From Candidatus Colwelliibacteriota bacterium (GTDB lineage: Bacteria; Patescibacteriota; Minisyncoccia; UBA6257; Colwellbacteraceae): DNA of 25,470 nt. The DNA is taken from assembly GCA_014874305.1 (NCBI GenBank), contig JACWAO010000035.1, positions 1 to 25,470 on the forward strand, in the 5' to 3' direction. This document shows, piece by piece, positions 1 to 8,510 of the stretch (its first letter is position 1; the number at the start of each line of letters is the position of its first letter). Position numbers and translations under genes: made by a program. Under the pieces are notes generated by a model, which was given only the letters and a program-made list of their open reading frames with translations, ran no database searches and was not told the DNA's origin.

Positions 1-147
1 GCCCGCGGCAGCACTGCACCGTATATTGTCATACGGCATCCACTGTATCGTCCTTTCATCGTGAGGGTAATACCTACCCTCAGGTGGACACTATCATATG
101 AACCAGTACAGGGGTTTGACCGAGGAAAAGGGAATGGTGTATCCTAA
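1..147 (+). other. Open reading frame entering from the left edge, unassigned
   Basis: Frame 1 is open for 48 codons from the first base to a TAA at 145-147, while the other two plus frames stop at about 63 and 99. It could be the 3' end of a gene cut by the window edge. The deduced peptide is rich in Arg, Pro and Val and matches no family I recognise. An open frame of this length is only weak evidence, and the hairpin at 62-82 inside it could equally mean this is non-coding. Confidence 0.2.
62..82. other. Perfect 8-bp hairpin
   Basis: TGAGGGTA (62-69) and TACCCTCA (75-82) are perfectly complementary around a 5-nt loop. No T-tract follows, so it does not look like an intrinsic terminator. 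Its role is unknown; it lies in the unassigned leader before uvrB. Confidence 0.4.
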
Positions 148-159
148 ATGCAGTTAACA

Positions 160-192
160 CCCCCTTAGAGAAAGCAAAGAAGGGGGCGTTTT
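160..192 (+). terminator. Terminator-like hairpin overlapping the uvrB start region
   Basis: CCCCCTT (160-166) pairs with AAGGGGG (180-186) around a 13-nt loop, followed by CG and four Ts. This fits a weak intrinsic terminator for whatever lies upstream. The right arm is also the only Shine-Dalgarno-like stretch before uvrB (AGGGGG, 4 nt before a TTG at 191), so the hairpin could instead, or also, hide that site. Confidence 0.45.
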
Positions 193-202
193 GGCGTATC
201 AG

Positions 203-2200
203 ATGGGTTTTGAGCTTATAAGCAAGAACAAACCAGCAGGCGACCAGCCGCAGGCGATAGAAAAGCTGGTTGACGGGCTAAGTAAGGGGTTTAATAAGCA
301 GACCCTTTTAGGCGTAACCGGATCCGGAAAAACCTTTACCGCGGCAAACGTCATAGCGGCCGTAAACAGACCCACCTTGGTTATCGCCCACAACAAGACC
401 CTTGCCGCCCAGCTCTGCAACGAGTTCAGAGACCTGTTTCCCAACAGCGCCGTCCATTACTTCGTCTCTTATTACGACTACTACCAGCCGGAGGCGTATA
501 TGCCGGTGAGCGACACTTATATCGATAAGGAGGCGATGATTAACGATGAGATAGACCGCCTGCGTCACGCGGCCACGACCGCGCTTCTGACCCGCCGCGA
601 TGTCGTTATCGTAGCCTCGGTCTCCTGCATCTACGGCCTTGGCGCGCCGGAGATATATAAAGCCAACCTTCTTCATCTCAAGGTCGGTGACAGACTGTCC
701 AGAAAGGAGATGACGCGGAAATTGATTGAGATACGCTTTGGCCGGACCACCGCCGACTTAAAGCGCGGAAGCTTCCGTCTGCGCGGTGACAACTGGGAGA
801 TAATGCCGGTTAATGAGGAGATAATATACAACCTGCGCGTGTCGGGCGACGTGATAACCGATATTTTTGTGGTTGATCCGGTTAAAGGTTGGCAGGTCGG
901 AAAAACGCCTAAGACGGAAGAAATTTTTATCTCTCCGGCCAAGCACTTCTTAACGGCCAAGGAGGACAGGGAAAGGGCTGTTAAGGATATTATGACCGAG
1001 CTCAAAGAAAGGCTTAAGTATTTTGAAAAAGAGGGGAAATATCTTGAGGCGGAAAGACTGGAGAGAAGGACTAAAACCGATGTGGCGATGATAAGGGAGA
1101 TCGGATACTGCCACGGAATAGAGAACTATTCCAGACATCTTTCCGGGCGTAAGGCGGGCGAACCGCCGTCAACGCTTCTCGATTACTTCCCGGAGGACTT
1201 TTTAACCATAATAGACGAATCGCATATTACGGTTCCCCAGTTAAGCGGAATGTACGAGGGAGACCGCGCGAGAAAAGCAACTCTTATAGAATACGGTTTC
1301 CGGCTCCCATCGGCGGCGGATAATAGACCGCTTAAATTCAGCGAGTTCGAGAAAAGAGTCGGACAGATATTATTTACCTCGGCTACGCCCGGGACATATG
1401 AACGCGAGGGCAGTAAACGGATAGTCGAACAGATTATCCGTCCGACCGGACTCGTCGACCCTAAGGTCACCATACGTCCGGCAACCGGCCAGGTTGATGA
1501 TCTTATACCGCGGATTGATGAAAGAGTGGGGAAGAAAGAAAGGGTTTTGGTAACGACTCTTACCAAGAAAATGGCCGAGGACTTGAGCGATTACCTGGCT
1601 CAGAAGAAAAATATAAAAGTAAGCTACCTCCATAGCGATGTTAAAACGCTTGAGAGAATCAAGATACTGACAAAGCTGAGAAAGGGCGAGTTCGATGTCC
1701 TAGTCGGCGTAAACCTATTAAGGGAGGGTTTGGACCTCCCCGAGGTTTCTTTGGTCGCGATACTTGACGCGGACAAGGAAGGGTTTTTGAGAAGCGATAC
1801 CTCCCTTATCCAGACCATCGGCCGCGCGGCGAGAAACGTCAACGGAGAGGTGTTAATGTACGCCGATACGATAACCGGCTCTATCAAACGCGCCGTAGGC
1901 GAGACGGAGCGCCGCCGCCTCCTACAGTTGGCATACAATAAAAAGCACCACATAACCCCGAGGACGGTGGAAAAAGAGATCAAAGACATCCTGCCGACCG
2001 AGGGGATTCTCTCGATCGAGATAAAGCCGGTGGTCCAATCTAGGCAGGCCTTCGAGGATCTTATAAGAGACAAGGAAAGGGAAATGAAACAGGCGGCCAA
2101 GGATCTGGACTTCGAGCTGGCCGCGATCCTAAGAGACGAAATCAAGGAGTTAAAGTCTAAAAAATTTACCGGAGAGAAAAAAGGAATCAAAGCAAAATAA
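203..2200 (+). CDS. uvrB: UvrABC system protein B (excinuclease subunit B)
   Basis: UvrB is the damage-verifying helicase-like subunit of nucleotide excision repair: UvrA loads it at lesions and it then recruits UvrC. Residues are counted from a TTG at 191. The sequence shows Walker A (GVTGSGKT, 41-48), the Tyr-rich beta-hairpin that inserts into DNA ([12 protein letters not shown], about 94-105), Walker B DESH (342-345), helicase motifs V and VI ([14 protein letters not shown], 506-519; QTIGRAARN, 541-549) and the C-terminal UVR coiled-coil (about 620-655) that contacts UvrC. Length is normal for the family. I prefer the ATG at 203 because the product then begins two residues before the conserved [14 protein letters not shown] segment, but TTG 191 has the better Shine-Dalgarno-like spacing and adds only four residues. 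The stop codon lies one base before uvrA, so the two are surely co-transcribed. Confidence 0.97.
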   Translation: MGFELISKNKPAGDQPQAIEKLVDGLSKGFNKQTLLGVTGSGKTFTAANVIAAVNRPTLVIAHNKTLAAQLCNEFRDLFPNSAVHYFVSYYDYYQPEAYMPVSDTYIDKEAMINDEIDRLRHAATTALLTRRDVVIVASVSCIYGLGAPEIYKANLLHLKVGDRLSRKEMTRKLIEIRFGRTTADLKRGSFRLRGDNWEIMPVNEEIIYNLRVSGDVITDIFVVDPVKGWQVGKTPKTEEIFISPAKHFLTAKEDRERAVKDIMTELKERLKYFEKEGKYLEAERLERRTKTDVAMIREIGYCHGIENYSRHLSGRKAGEPPSTLLDYFPEDFLTIIDESHITVPQLSGMYEGDRARKATLIEYGFRLPSAADNRPLKFSEFEKRVGQILFTSATPGTYEREGSKRIVEQIIRPTGLVDPKVTIRPATGQVDDLIPRIDERVGKKERVLVTTLTKKMAEDLSDYLAQKKNIKVSYLHSDVKTLERIKILTKLRKGEFDVLVGVNLLREGLDLPEVSLVAILDADKEGFLRSDTSLIQTIGRAARNVNGEVLMYADTITGSIKRAVGETERRRLLQLAYNKKHHITPRTVEKEIKDILPTEGILSIEIKPVVQSRQAFEDLIRDKEREMKQAAKDLDFELAAILRDEIKELKSKKFTGEKKGIKAK

Positions 2201-2201
2201 T

Positions 2202-4718
2202 ATGCAAACCAAGATAAAAATAAAAGGCGCCCGCGAGCATAATCTGAAAAACATCAATCTTGAGATACCGAGAGACAAGATGATTGTTTTTACCGGCCCG
2301 TCGGGATCTGGAAAATCCAGCCTGGCTTTCGATACGATCTTTGCTGAGGGGCAGAGAAGGTATATAGAATCCCTCTCGGCCTACGCCAGGCAGTTCCTGG
2401 AGAGAATGGATAAGCCGGATATGGACGAGATCGAGGGCCTGTCTCCCGCCATCTCCATCGACCAGAAAGCCCACTCCTCAAACCCGCGCTCGACCGTGGC
2501 TACCATAACCGAGATTTATGACTATCTCAGAGTTCTTTTCGCGCGCGTCGGAACGCCCTACTGCCCGATCTGCGGGCGGGAGATCAAAAGACTTACCAAT
2601 GATCAGATCGTGGACGCGGTTATAGCTTTGGCTGACGAGGACAAGTCCGGAAAGAATATTCTCATCTTGTCACCGGCTGTGCGCGGACGGAAAGGGGAGT
2701 ATTACCAGATGTTATATGACTTCTTAAATGCCGGTTTCCGTGAGGCGAGAATCGACGGCAAGACGCACTCACTTCATGAAAGAATAGAACTGAACAAGAA
2801 TAAGAAGCATACCATCGAGCTTATTGTGGATCGCATCCCGGGAGAGATGGACTTTAAGGATAAGGATAACCGCCAGCGGCTCGCCGAATCGCTGGAGATG
2901 GCTTTGAAGTACGGGAACGATGTCGTGACCGTTATTACGGACAAGAACGAGGTCTCTCTTTCGGCCAAGTTCACCTGTCCGAACGACAACTTTTCCTTCC
3001 CGGAGATAGAGCCGCGCCTCTTCTCTTTTAACAGCCCTTACGGAGCCTGCGAGGCTTGCCACGGCCTGGGTACAAAAGATATCTGGACCGAGGAGATCTG
3101 TCCGATCTGCGTGGGGAAACGCCTGCGTCCGGAGGCCTTGAGCGTCCTTATAGACGGAAAGAACATCACTGAGGTTACGGCTTCTTCCATAGACGAGGCC
3201 ATGACTTTTTTCGAGAAAATAAAACTCTCGGCGGAACAAAAAATAGTTGCCGAGGTTCCCCTGAGGGAGATAAAAAGTCGGCTTAAGTTTTTAGCTGATG
3301 TCGGGTTGAATTATCTTACTTTAGACAGGAAAGCTGGTACGCTCTCCGGAGGAGAAGCGCAAAGAATCAGGCTGGCATCGCAGATCGGCTCGAGACTAGT
3401 GGGAACGCTCTATATCTTGGACGAGCCGACCATAGGCCTGCATCAGAGAGACAACGCCAAGCTTATCAAGACCCTGCAGAACCTCCGCGATATAGGAAAC
3501 ACGATAGTGGTGGTCGAGCACGATGAGGACACGATTCACGCCAGCGATTACCTGGTGGATTTCGGCCCGGGAGCCGGAGTAAACGGAGGCAAAGTGGTGG
3601 CCGAAGGGCCTCTTCCCGAGATATTGAAAGACAAGAAGCAGAAATCATTGACTTTGGATTATCTGCGAGGAGATAAGAAGATAGCTATTCCGGAACAAAG
3701 GCGCCCCGTCCGCCATCCCGGAGACTTTCTTAAAATCCGCGGGGCCACGGAAAACAATCTTAAAAACATCGACGTTGATATACCGTTAAGGAAGATGACG
3801 GCCATAACCGGAGTTTCCGGCTCGGGCAAGAGCACCTTGATTTATGACGTGGTGTACAAAACCATTGCCAACAAGTTTAATCGTTCCAGTCATAGACCGG
3901 GAGCGCACAAGGCCCTCCTGGGGCTGGAATACCTGAATAGGGTGATAAATATAGATCAGTCTCCCATAGGACGCACGCCGCGCTCCAATCCGGCAACCTA
4001 CATCGGGGCTTGGACGGAGATCAGAGAACTGTTTTCGGGGACGGAGGACGCAAGAGTGAGGGGCTGGAAGCCGGGAAGGTTTAGTTTCAACGTCCGAGGC
4101 GGAAGATGCGAACACTGCGAAGGACACGGATATTTGGCGATAGAGATGCACTTTCTGCCGACAGTTTATGTAACCTGCAACATCTGTCAGGGAAAAAGAT
4201 TCGATAGGGAGACGCTCGGGGTGGAGTACAAGGAGAAAAATATCTACGACATTCTTAAGATGACGGTCTCCGAGGCGGTGAAGTTTTTCGAGGACATTCC
4301 TTCGCTTTACGACAAGCTGAAAATCTTAGATGAGGTGGGTCTGGGATATATGGAGCTGGGACAACCGGCAACGACTCTCTCGGGCGGAGAGGCGCAGAGA
4401 ATCAAACTGGCGGCCGAGCTCGCCAAACGCGACACGAGGCGCACTCTTTACCTGTTGGACGAGCCGACGACCGGACTGCATTTTTCGGACATTGAAAAAC
4501 TTTTAATCGTTCTTCAAAGGCTGGTTGATAGGGGAAACACCATAGTGGTCATAGAACACAATCTGGACGTGATAAAGTGCGCCGACTGGGTGATAGACTT
4601 AGGTCCGGAGGGAGGAGAGGCTGGAGGCAGGGTGGTGGCTGTCGGAACTCCGGAGGAGGTCTCTAAAAAAGCCGGAAGCTATACCGGAGAGTATTTAAGG
4701 AAAACATTAAAACAATAA
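2202..4718 (+). CDS. uvrA: UvrABC system protein A, compact form lacking the insertion domain
   Basis: UvrA is the dimeric ABC-type ATPase that finds lesions and delivers UvrB. Both nucleotide-binding halves are intact: Walker [10 protein letters not shown] (32-40) and GVSGSGKST (537-545), signatures LSGGEAQRI (381-389 and 726-734), Walker B YILDEP (404-409) and YLLDEP (750-755). The UvrB-binding region follows the first zinc module (CPIC, 121-124). The protein has 838 residues where about 940 is usual. The missing part falls between CHGLG (286-290) and CPICVGKRL (300-308), where the family normally carries a DNA-contacting insertion domain of about 100 residues. In the second zinc module the usual first CxxC reads C-P-N-D (259-262), so one cysteine is Asp; C283 and C286 remain. 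The third module is intact (C636, C639, C659, C662). The gene starts one base after the uvrB stop. Confidence 0.96.
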   Translation: MQTKIKIKGAREHNLKNINLEIPRDKMIVFTGPSGSGKSSLAFDTIFAEGQRRYIESLSAYARQFLERMDKPDMDEIEGLSPAISIDQKAHSSNPRSTVATITEIYDYLRVLFARVGTPYCPICGREIKRLTNDQIVDAVIALADEDKSGKNILILSPAVRGRKGEYYQMLYDFLNAGFREARIDGKTHSLHERIELNKNKKHTIELIVDRIPGEMDFKDKDNRQRLAESLEMALKYGNDVVTVITDKNEVSLSAKFTCPNDNFSFPEIEPRLFSFNSPYGACEACHGLGTKDIWTEEICPICVGKRLRPEALSVLIDGKNITEVTASSIDEAMTFFEKIKLSAEQKIVAEVPLREIKSRLKFLADVGLNYLTLDRKAGTLSGGEAQRIRLASQIGSRLVGTLYILDEPTIGLHQRDNAKLIKTLQNLRDIGNTIVVVEHDEDTIHASDYLVDFGPGAGVNGGKVVAEGPLPEILKDKKQKSLTLDYLRGDKKIAIPEQRRPVRHPGDFLKIRGATENNLKNIDVDIPLRKMTAITGVSGSGKSTLIYDVVYKTIANKFNRSSHRPGAHKALLGLEYLNRVINIDQSPIGRTPRSNPATYIGAWTEIRELFSGTEDARVRGWKPGRFSFNVRGGRCEHCEGHGYLAIEMHFLPTVYVTCNICQGKRFDRETLGVEYKEKNIYDILKMTVSEAVKFFEDIPSLYDKLKILDEVGLGYMELGQPATTLSGGEAQRIKLAAELAKRDTRRTLYLLDEPTTGLHFSDIEKLLIVLQRLVDRGNTIVVIEHNLDVIKCADWVIDLGPEGGEAGGRVVAVGTPEEVSKKAGSYTGEYLRKTLKQ

Positions 4719-4753
4719 CCACCGAGCTTTAAATTCTAAACTCGAAATCCGAA

Positions 4754-4769
4754 TCCGCCAGCTGGCGGA
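4754..4769. repeat. Perfect 16-bp palindrome before uvrC
   Basis: TCCGCCAGCTGGCGGA is its own reverse complement and sits in the 63-bp uvrA-uvrC gap, 12 nt before the GTG start of uvrC. It is GC-rich against a more AT-rich flank. My recollection, not checked, is that this kind of motif recurs between genes in Parcubacteria. As RNA it could fold only as a short-loop hairpin or pair between two molecules. Function unknown. Confidence 0.6.
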
Positions 4770-4781
4770 CCAAACACGAAC

Positions 4782-5999
4782 GTGGCTGACCAGAAAAAGC
4801 TGTATAAAAATCTTCCGCTTACTCCCGGCGTGTATCTTATGAAAAACCGCGCCGGAAAAATCATTTACGTCGGGAAAGCGGTAAATCTCAAGAGGCGCGT
4901 CTCGAGTTATTTTCTGCGTCCGCAGGAAGCGCGCCTCTCGAAAATGGTTTCCGAGATAAACAAGGCGGATTTTCTTAAGACCGATACGGCTATCGAGGCT
5001 CTTATTCTCGAATCGAGCCTGATTAAAAAATACTCTCCGGTCTATAACATCCGCGAGAAGGATGACAAGAGTTTTCTCCGCGTGGTTATAACAAATGAGT
5101 ACTTTCCGCGCGTGCTCCTGGCTTACAGCAAGGAGTTGAACCGAATTCCGGCCAAAAACGTTTTCGGTCCGTTTACCTCCGCTTCAAGTATCCGCGAGGC
5201 GTTAAAAATAATCCGCAAGATATTTCCATACAGCGTGCATACGGAAGATAAGATAGGAAAAGCTAAACGGCCATGCTTTGAGTATGAGATAGGGCTTTGT
5301 CCTGGAACGTGCGTAGGAGTAATAAGCAAAAAAGAATATCTACAAAATATCAGGAACATACGGCTGTTCTTTGAGGGAAAAAAGGAAAGGATATTAAAGT
5401 CTTTGGAGAAAGAGATGAAAGAAGCGGCTAAGAAAACCGAGTTTGAAAAAGCCGCTGAACTTCGGAGAAAAATATTCTCCTTAAAGCACATACAGGACGT
5501 CGCTCTTATCTCGGAAAATAAGGTAAGCGAAGACAATTCTATTACAACAACTCCCAAAGAGAAACGAGTCGAGGGGTATGACATCTCAAACATTTCGGGA
5601 ACATCCGCCGTCGGATCAATGGTCGTCCTAGAGGGAGGAGAGATAAAAAAAAGCGAGTACAGACTCTTCAAGATAAAGACGGTGGTCGGCTCTAACGACG
5701 TCGGAATGCTTAAAGAGGTTATCTCAAGAAGATTAAACAACTTCTGGCCTATGCCGGACTTGATAATGGTCGACGGAGGAAAGGCGCAGGTAGCCGCGGC
5801 TGTAGAGGTATTATCGAAGAGGGGAATGAACATCCCTATCGTGGGCATAGCCAAAGGGCCGGAGCGTAAAAGGAATGATTTTACCGGCCGGATCCCATCC
5901 TGGGTAAAAGAAGGAGAGTTAATAAAACTAAGAGACGAAGCTCATCGATTTGCTATAAGCTATCACAGAAGAGTAAGAAGCAGGAATGTGCGTTCATAA
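4782..5999 (+). CDS. uvrC: UvrABC system protein C, short form without C-terminal HhH domain
   Basis: UvrC makes the 3' and 5' incisions of nucleotide excision repair. The GIY-YIG nuclease is at the N terminus (GVYLM 16-20, YVGKA 29-33, E76). A Cys-rich stretch follows (C165, C173, C177), then a UVR helix pair (about 202-237) that binds UvrB, then the RNase H-like 5' nuclease domain with its expected acidic and His residues (D267 in GYDIS, D331 in MVDGG, H395 in SYHRRVR). The protein stops at residue 405, right after this His; UvrC proteins are usually about 600 residues and end in a tandem helix-hairpin-helix DNA-binding domain, absent here. The position matching the fourth cysteine of the iron-sulfur site described in E. 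coli UvrC is His153. The start is GTG with no Shine-Dalgarno. The 3' end overlaps the convergent membrane-protein gene by 6 bp. Confidence 0.94.
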   Translation: MADQKKLYKNLPLTPGVYLMKNRAGKIIYVGKAVNLKRRVSSYFLRPQEARLSKMVSEINKADFLKTDTAIEALILESSLIKKYSPVYNIREKDDKSFLRVVITNEYFPRVLLAYSKELNRIPAKNVFGPFTSASSIREALKIIRKIFPYSVHTEDKIGKAKRPCFEYEIGLCPGTCVGVISKKEYLQNIRNIRLFFEGKKERILKSLEKEMKEAAKKTEFEKAAELRRKIFSLKHIQDVALISENKVSEDNSITTTPKEKRVEGYDISNISGTSAVGSMVVLEGGEIKKSEYRLFKIKTVVGSNDVGMLKEVISRRLNNFWPMPDLIMVDGGKAQVAAAVEVLSKRGMNIPIVGIAKGPERKRNDFTGRIPSWVKEGELIKLRDEAHRFAISYHRRVRSRNVRS

Positions 6000-6485
6000 A
6001 ATTCGCGCAACTATTACAAGCGCCGAAACTATGGCGGCTTGGATTAGGATGCCTAATATCGGCGACATTATGCGCTTTTTTGAGTGAATCCAAATGTGAA
6101 ATTTCTGAATGGATATAAAAGGCTCGATTCTTGTTTTGAAGTATACGAACTGCAGGAGATCTGGTAACGCTCCGGCTATGCCTCCGAGAATCAATGACCC
6201 TAAAGGAAACCTGAATAAATAATGCAAGATGATGATAGCCGCGATACCTATTAAAAGATCGAGCGCGATTTTTAGAAGATCGGAAACGAAGTCTTTGTTT
6301 AAGACTATGTCATCGGTTAAAGGACCGGACTCTCCCTTCTTCTTCGAAGCCAGCTTGTAATCCCAGTGGGGAATCGCGTCTAGCGCGAAATGGCTCAAAA
6401 AAGCCAGAACAAACCCTACAATCGGCAGGCGGGAAACGACGGAAGCTATTATCCCGCCGGATACGGCGTGAGTAGATAATGTCAT
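5994..6485 (-). CDS. Multi-pass membrane protein, YdjM/DUF457-like
   Basis: A 163-residue hydrophobic protein with about four predicted membrane segments (near residues 8-30, 72-92, 95-113 and 143-162). Polar residues set among them recall membrane-bound metal-dependent hydrolases of the YdjM/DUF457 type: H6, S31-H32, L35-D36, P39-H40-W-D42, a GGIAGALPD segment near 100-108, and a His pair near FHIWIHS. That assignment rests on motif resemblance only, and no substrate can be proposed. It is convergent with uvrC (6-bp overlap) and divergent from truB, with only 36 bp between the two starts. There is no Shine-Dalgarno; a TAAAAT box on the minus strand lies just before the ATG, which would give a near-leaderless mRNA. 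Confidence 0.7.
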   Translation of the reverse strand: MTLSTHAVSGGIIASVVSRLPIVGFVLAFLSHFALDAIPHWDYKLASKKKGESGPLTDDIVLNKDFVSDLLKIALDLLIGIAAIIILHYLFRFPLGSLILGGIAGALPDLLQFVYFKTRIEPFISIQKFHIWIHSKKRIMSPILGILIQAAIVSALVIVARIL

Positions 6486-6521
6486 GATTGTCTATTTTAT
6501 CCTATATTTAAGAAGATATCT

Positions 6522-7526
6522 ATGACAGAAAATGTTTTCGCCGTTTATAAACCCAAAGGGCCGACATCAAATGACGTTGTCCAGGAGATTAAGAAAGGTT
6601 CTGGTGTGAGAAAAATAGGGCACGGGGGGACGCTTGATCCCTTGGCGCGCGGGGTTTTGGTAATCGGCGTTGACGAAGGAACGCGCCTGTTAACCGCCGA
6701 CGAGCTGAAAGAAAAAGAGTATCTGGCGGATATAAAACTTGGGGAGTACAGCTCCACGGATGACGAAGAGGGGGAGAAGGCGCCGATTGAGATAGCTAAT
6801 AAACCAGAGATAAAGGAGATTAACGCAACGCTAAAAATGTTTATCGGCAAGATAAGCCAAACCCCTCCGCCATATAGCGCGGTAAAATTTCAAGGCAAAG
6901 AAGCTTACAAGCTGGCTAGAAAGGGGAAGGAGGTAAGACTTTCTCCCCGGCCGGCCGAGATTAAGGAGATAGAAGTTTTGGATTACTCCTGGCCGATCCT
7001 TAAACTGCGCGTTGTAACTGGCCCCGGCGTTTACATACGATCCCTGGCGCGGGATATCGGGGAAAAACTGGGAACCGGAGGATATGTTGCCGACCTAGAA
7101 AGGACGCGTGTCGGCCGATTTGAAGCTAAGGACACGCTTTCTATAGAAGGGGCTATAGACAAGTTGAAAGGCGAATTAAAAAACCGGTATACTGTTTCTG
7201 ATATGATTACGATCGACGAGTTTAAGAAAGCGGAGATAAAAATAGGCAGAGTCCTCGTGGCGGAAAAAGTTCCGGAAACAGACAAACTTCTCAGACTGGT
7301 TTTCGATTTCGGCTCAGAGGAGAGGCAGATAATATCCGGCATAGCGACATCCTTTCCCGATCCGTCGGTTTTGGTCGGCAAGGAACTGCCAGTTCTGGTG
7401 AATTTAGAACCCAGGGAGCTCAAGGGACTGGTAAGCGACGGCATGCTTATCGCTACCGGGTCGAATGAAAAGGCGATTCTTCTCGTCCCCGAGAGCGAGG
7501 TTCCTCCGGGAAGTATCGTCCGTTAG
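6522..7526 (+). CDS. truB: tRNA pseudouridine-55 synthase fused to a tRNA-binding OB-fold domain
   Basis: Residues 1 to about 215 are TruB, which makes pseudouridine 55 in the T-loop of tRNAs. The catalytic motif GHGGTLDPLARGVL contains D39, and the substrate-binding segment PPPYSAVKFQGKEAYKLAR (115-133) and the TGPGVYIRSLARDIG motif (166-180) are clear. The family normally continues into a PUA or TruB C-terminal domain. Here residues about 229-334 are instead a tRNA_bind domain like Trbp111, CsaA or the C terminus of MetRS (IDEFKKAEIKIGRV, then VSDGMLIA near 304-311). There is no stop or frame change between the parts. An internal ATG at 7203 (M228) precedes the second domain, but no Shine-Dalgarno stands before it. 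This fusion would give the enzyme a second tRNA contact. Both domain calls are firm; the functional effect is inference. Confidence 0.93.
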   Translation: MTENVFAVYKPKGPTSNDVVQEIKKGSGVRKIGHGGTLDPLARGVLVIGVDEGTRLLTADELKEKEYLADIKLGEYSSTDDEEGEKAPIEIANKPEIKEINATLKMFIGKISQTPPPYSAVKFQGKEAYKLARKGKEVRLSPRPAEIKEIEVLDYSWPILKLRVVTGPGVYIRSLARDIGEKLGTGGYVADLERTRVGRFEAKDTLSIEGAIDKLKGELKNRYTVSDMITIDEFKKAEIKIGRVLVAEKVPETDKLLRLVFDFGSEERQIISGIATSFPDPSVLVGKELPVLVNLEPRELKGLVSDGMLIATGSNEKAILLVPESEVPPGSIVR

Positions 7527-7559
7527 GAGATGTGTGGATAAAATAAAAGAAACAAAATT

Positions 7560-7781
7560 ATGACTCATATTAATTTATATAACATCCCGGGTCTGACGCC
7601 GCTTACGCTTTTCATTCTTGTCTTGTGGGTTATTCCGTGGAAAGGATGGGCGTTGTGGAAAGCCGCTCAAAAGAACAGCGTGTGGTGGTTTGTTGCTTTA
7701 CTTATCATTAATACTATTGGTATACTTGATATTCTTTATATCTTCGTTTTCAGCGAGAAGAAGATAAAATCCGCGAAATAG
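7560..7781 (+). CDS. Small two-helix membrane protein, DUF5652-like
   Basis: A 73-residue protein with two hydrophobic helices (about 12-28 and 43-64) and the pattern VIPWKGWALWKAAQKN then WWFVALLIINTIGILDILYIF. This resembles the DUF5652 family, which I associate with CPR bacteria and which has no known function. The C terminus is short and basic. It begins 33 bp after truB and ends one base before the nth start codon, so the three plus-strand genes are probably one unit. The family call is from memory of its PWKG and NTxGIL motifs and was not searched. Confidence 0.75.
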   Translation: MTHINLYNIPGLTPLTLFILVLWVIPWKGWALWKAAQKNSVWWFVALLIINTIGILDILYIFVFSEKKIKSAK

Positions 7782-7782
7782 T

Positions 7783-8442
7783 ATGGCCAAACCGTCGGAG
7801 GTAAAGAATCTCAGGCTTAAAGCGGCCAAGATTCTTCGCGTGCTTAAAAAACTTTTCCCGAATCCTAAAATGCAGCTTCGCTATTCCGACAACTGGGAGC
7901 TTCTAGTGTCGGTTATCTTGTCCGCCCAATGCACGGATAAGAAAGTCAACGAGGTAACGTCGAAACTCTTCAAAAAATATAAACGCTTTGACGACTACTT
8001 GAGAGTGAGCCGAAAGGAGTTTGAAAAGGATATAAAACCCACCGGTTTTTATCACAGCAAAACCAAAAATATCTTAGCCGCGGCCAAAATCATAAAAGAA
8101 AAATTCAAAGGCAGACTTCCGAAAACGATGGAAGAGATGCTGATTATCCCCGGTGTGGGAAGAAAAACCGCGAACGTCGTCTTATGGAACGCTTACAGAG
8201 TCGTAAGCGGAGTAGCCGTCGATACTCATGTGCGCCGCTTGGCGCGCTTGCTTGGACTTACCAAAGAAAATAATCCGGAAAAGATAGAAAAGGACCTGAT
8301 GGAGATAGTTCCTAAAAAAGATTGGCCGTACTTGACGTACGCCCTTATCCAGTACGGGCGCGAGTACTGCCCGGCCAGGCCGCATAACCACGATAAGTGT
8401 CCGCTATCTCGCGGAACGCAAACCATGAACCGTAGGACGTAA
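7783..8442 (+). CDS. nth: Endonuclease III (DNA glycosylase/AP lyase) with an altered iron-sulfur motif
   Basis: Nth removes oxidised pyrimidines and cuts the abasic site. The helix-hairpin-helix is clear (LIIPGVGRKTANVVL, 120-134) with the catalytic lysine K128 and the catalytic aspartate D147 (VDTHVRRL). The usual C-terminal iron-sulfur motif is C-x6-C-x2-C-x5-C. Here C196 and C206 remain, the second position is H203, and the fourth would be T212. The last codons (215-219) and the TAA lie inside a dispersed repeat whose close copy is at 10907-10951, so the native C terminus appears to have been replaced. The glycosylase core looks intact; whether a cluster is held is open. The gene starts one base after the DUF5652-like gene. 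Confidence 0.93.
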   Translation: MAKPSEVKNLRLKAAKILRVLKKLFPNPKMQLRYSDNWELLVSVILSAQCTDKKVNEVTSKLFKKYKRFDDYLRVSRKEFEKDIKPTGFYHSKTKNILAAAKIIKEKFKGRLPKTMEEMLIIPGVGRKTANVVLWNAYRVVSGVAVDTHVRRLARLLGLTKENNPEKIEKDLMEIVPKKDWPYLTYALIQYGREYCPARPHNHDKCPLSRGTQTMNRRT

Positions 8443-8479
8443 AACACAGTCCACGATTCAAGGTACGCGGTTCGCGATA
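8408..8479 (+). repeat. Dispersed hairpin-forming repeat, copy A
   Basis: The core at 8425-8469 matches the minus strand of 10907-10951 at 41 of 45 positions by eye. A more distant copy is at 9916-9948. The outer ends carry CGCGGAACG-like and CGGTTCGCG-like arms that can pair. It contains the nth stop codon and borders the terminator at 8479-8510. Confidence 0.75.
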
Positions 8480-8510
8480 AAAAAACCCCCGCGCTATGAA
8501 AGCGAGGGGG
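8479..8510 (-). terminator. Intrinsic terminator of the minus-strand ORFan
   Basis: CCCCCGCGCT (8486-8495) and AGCGAGGGGG (8501-8510) form a 10-step stem with one G-A mismatch and a 5-nt loop. Read on the minus strand it is followed by seven Ts (As at 8479-8485). The stop codon of the ORFan (8494-8496) sits at the loop, so the stem itself encodes the last codons. There is no T-tract on the plus side, so it is directional. Confidence 0.85.

Noticed and set aside
5123..5854. 243-codon open frame antisense to uvrC
   Set aside because: It is a shadow of uvrC codon structure; the product is Ser/Phe/Ile-rich with no motif, and uvrC is certain.
7203..7526. Independent gene for a free Trbp111-like protein starting at M228 of the TruB fusion
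   Set aside because: No Shine-Dalgarno or promoter precedes the ATG, and the upstream frame runs in without a stop. It cannot be fully excluded as an internal start.
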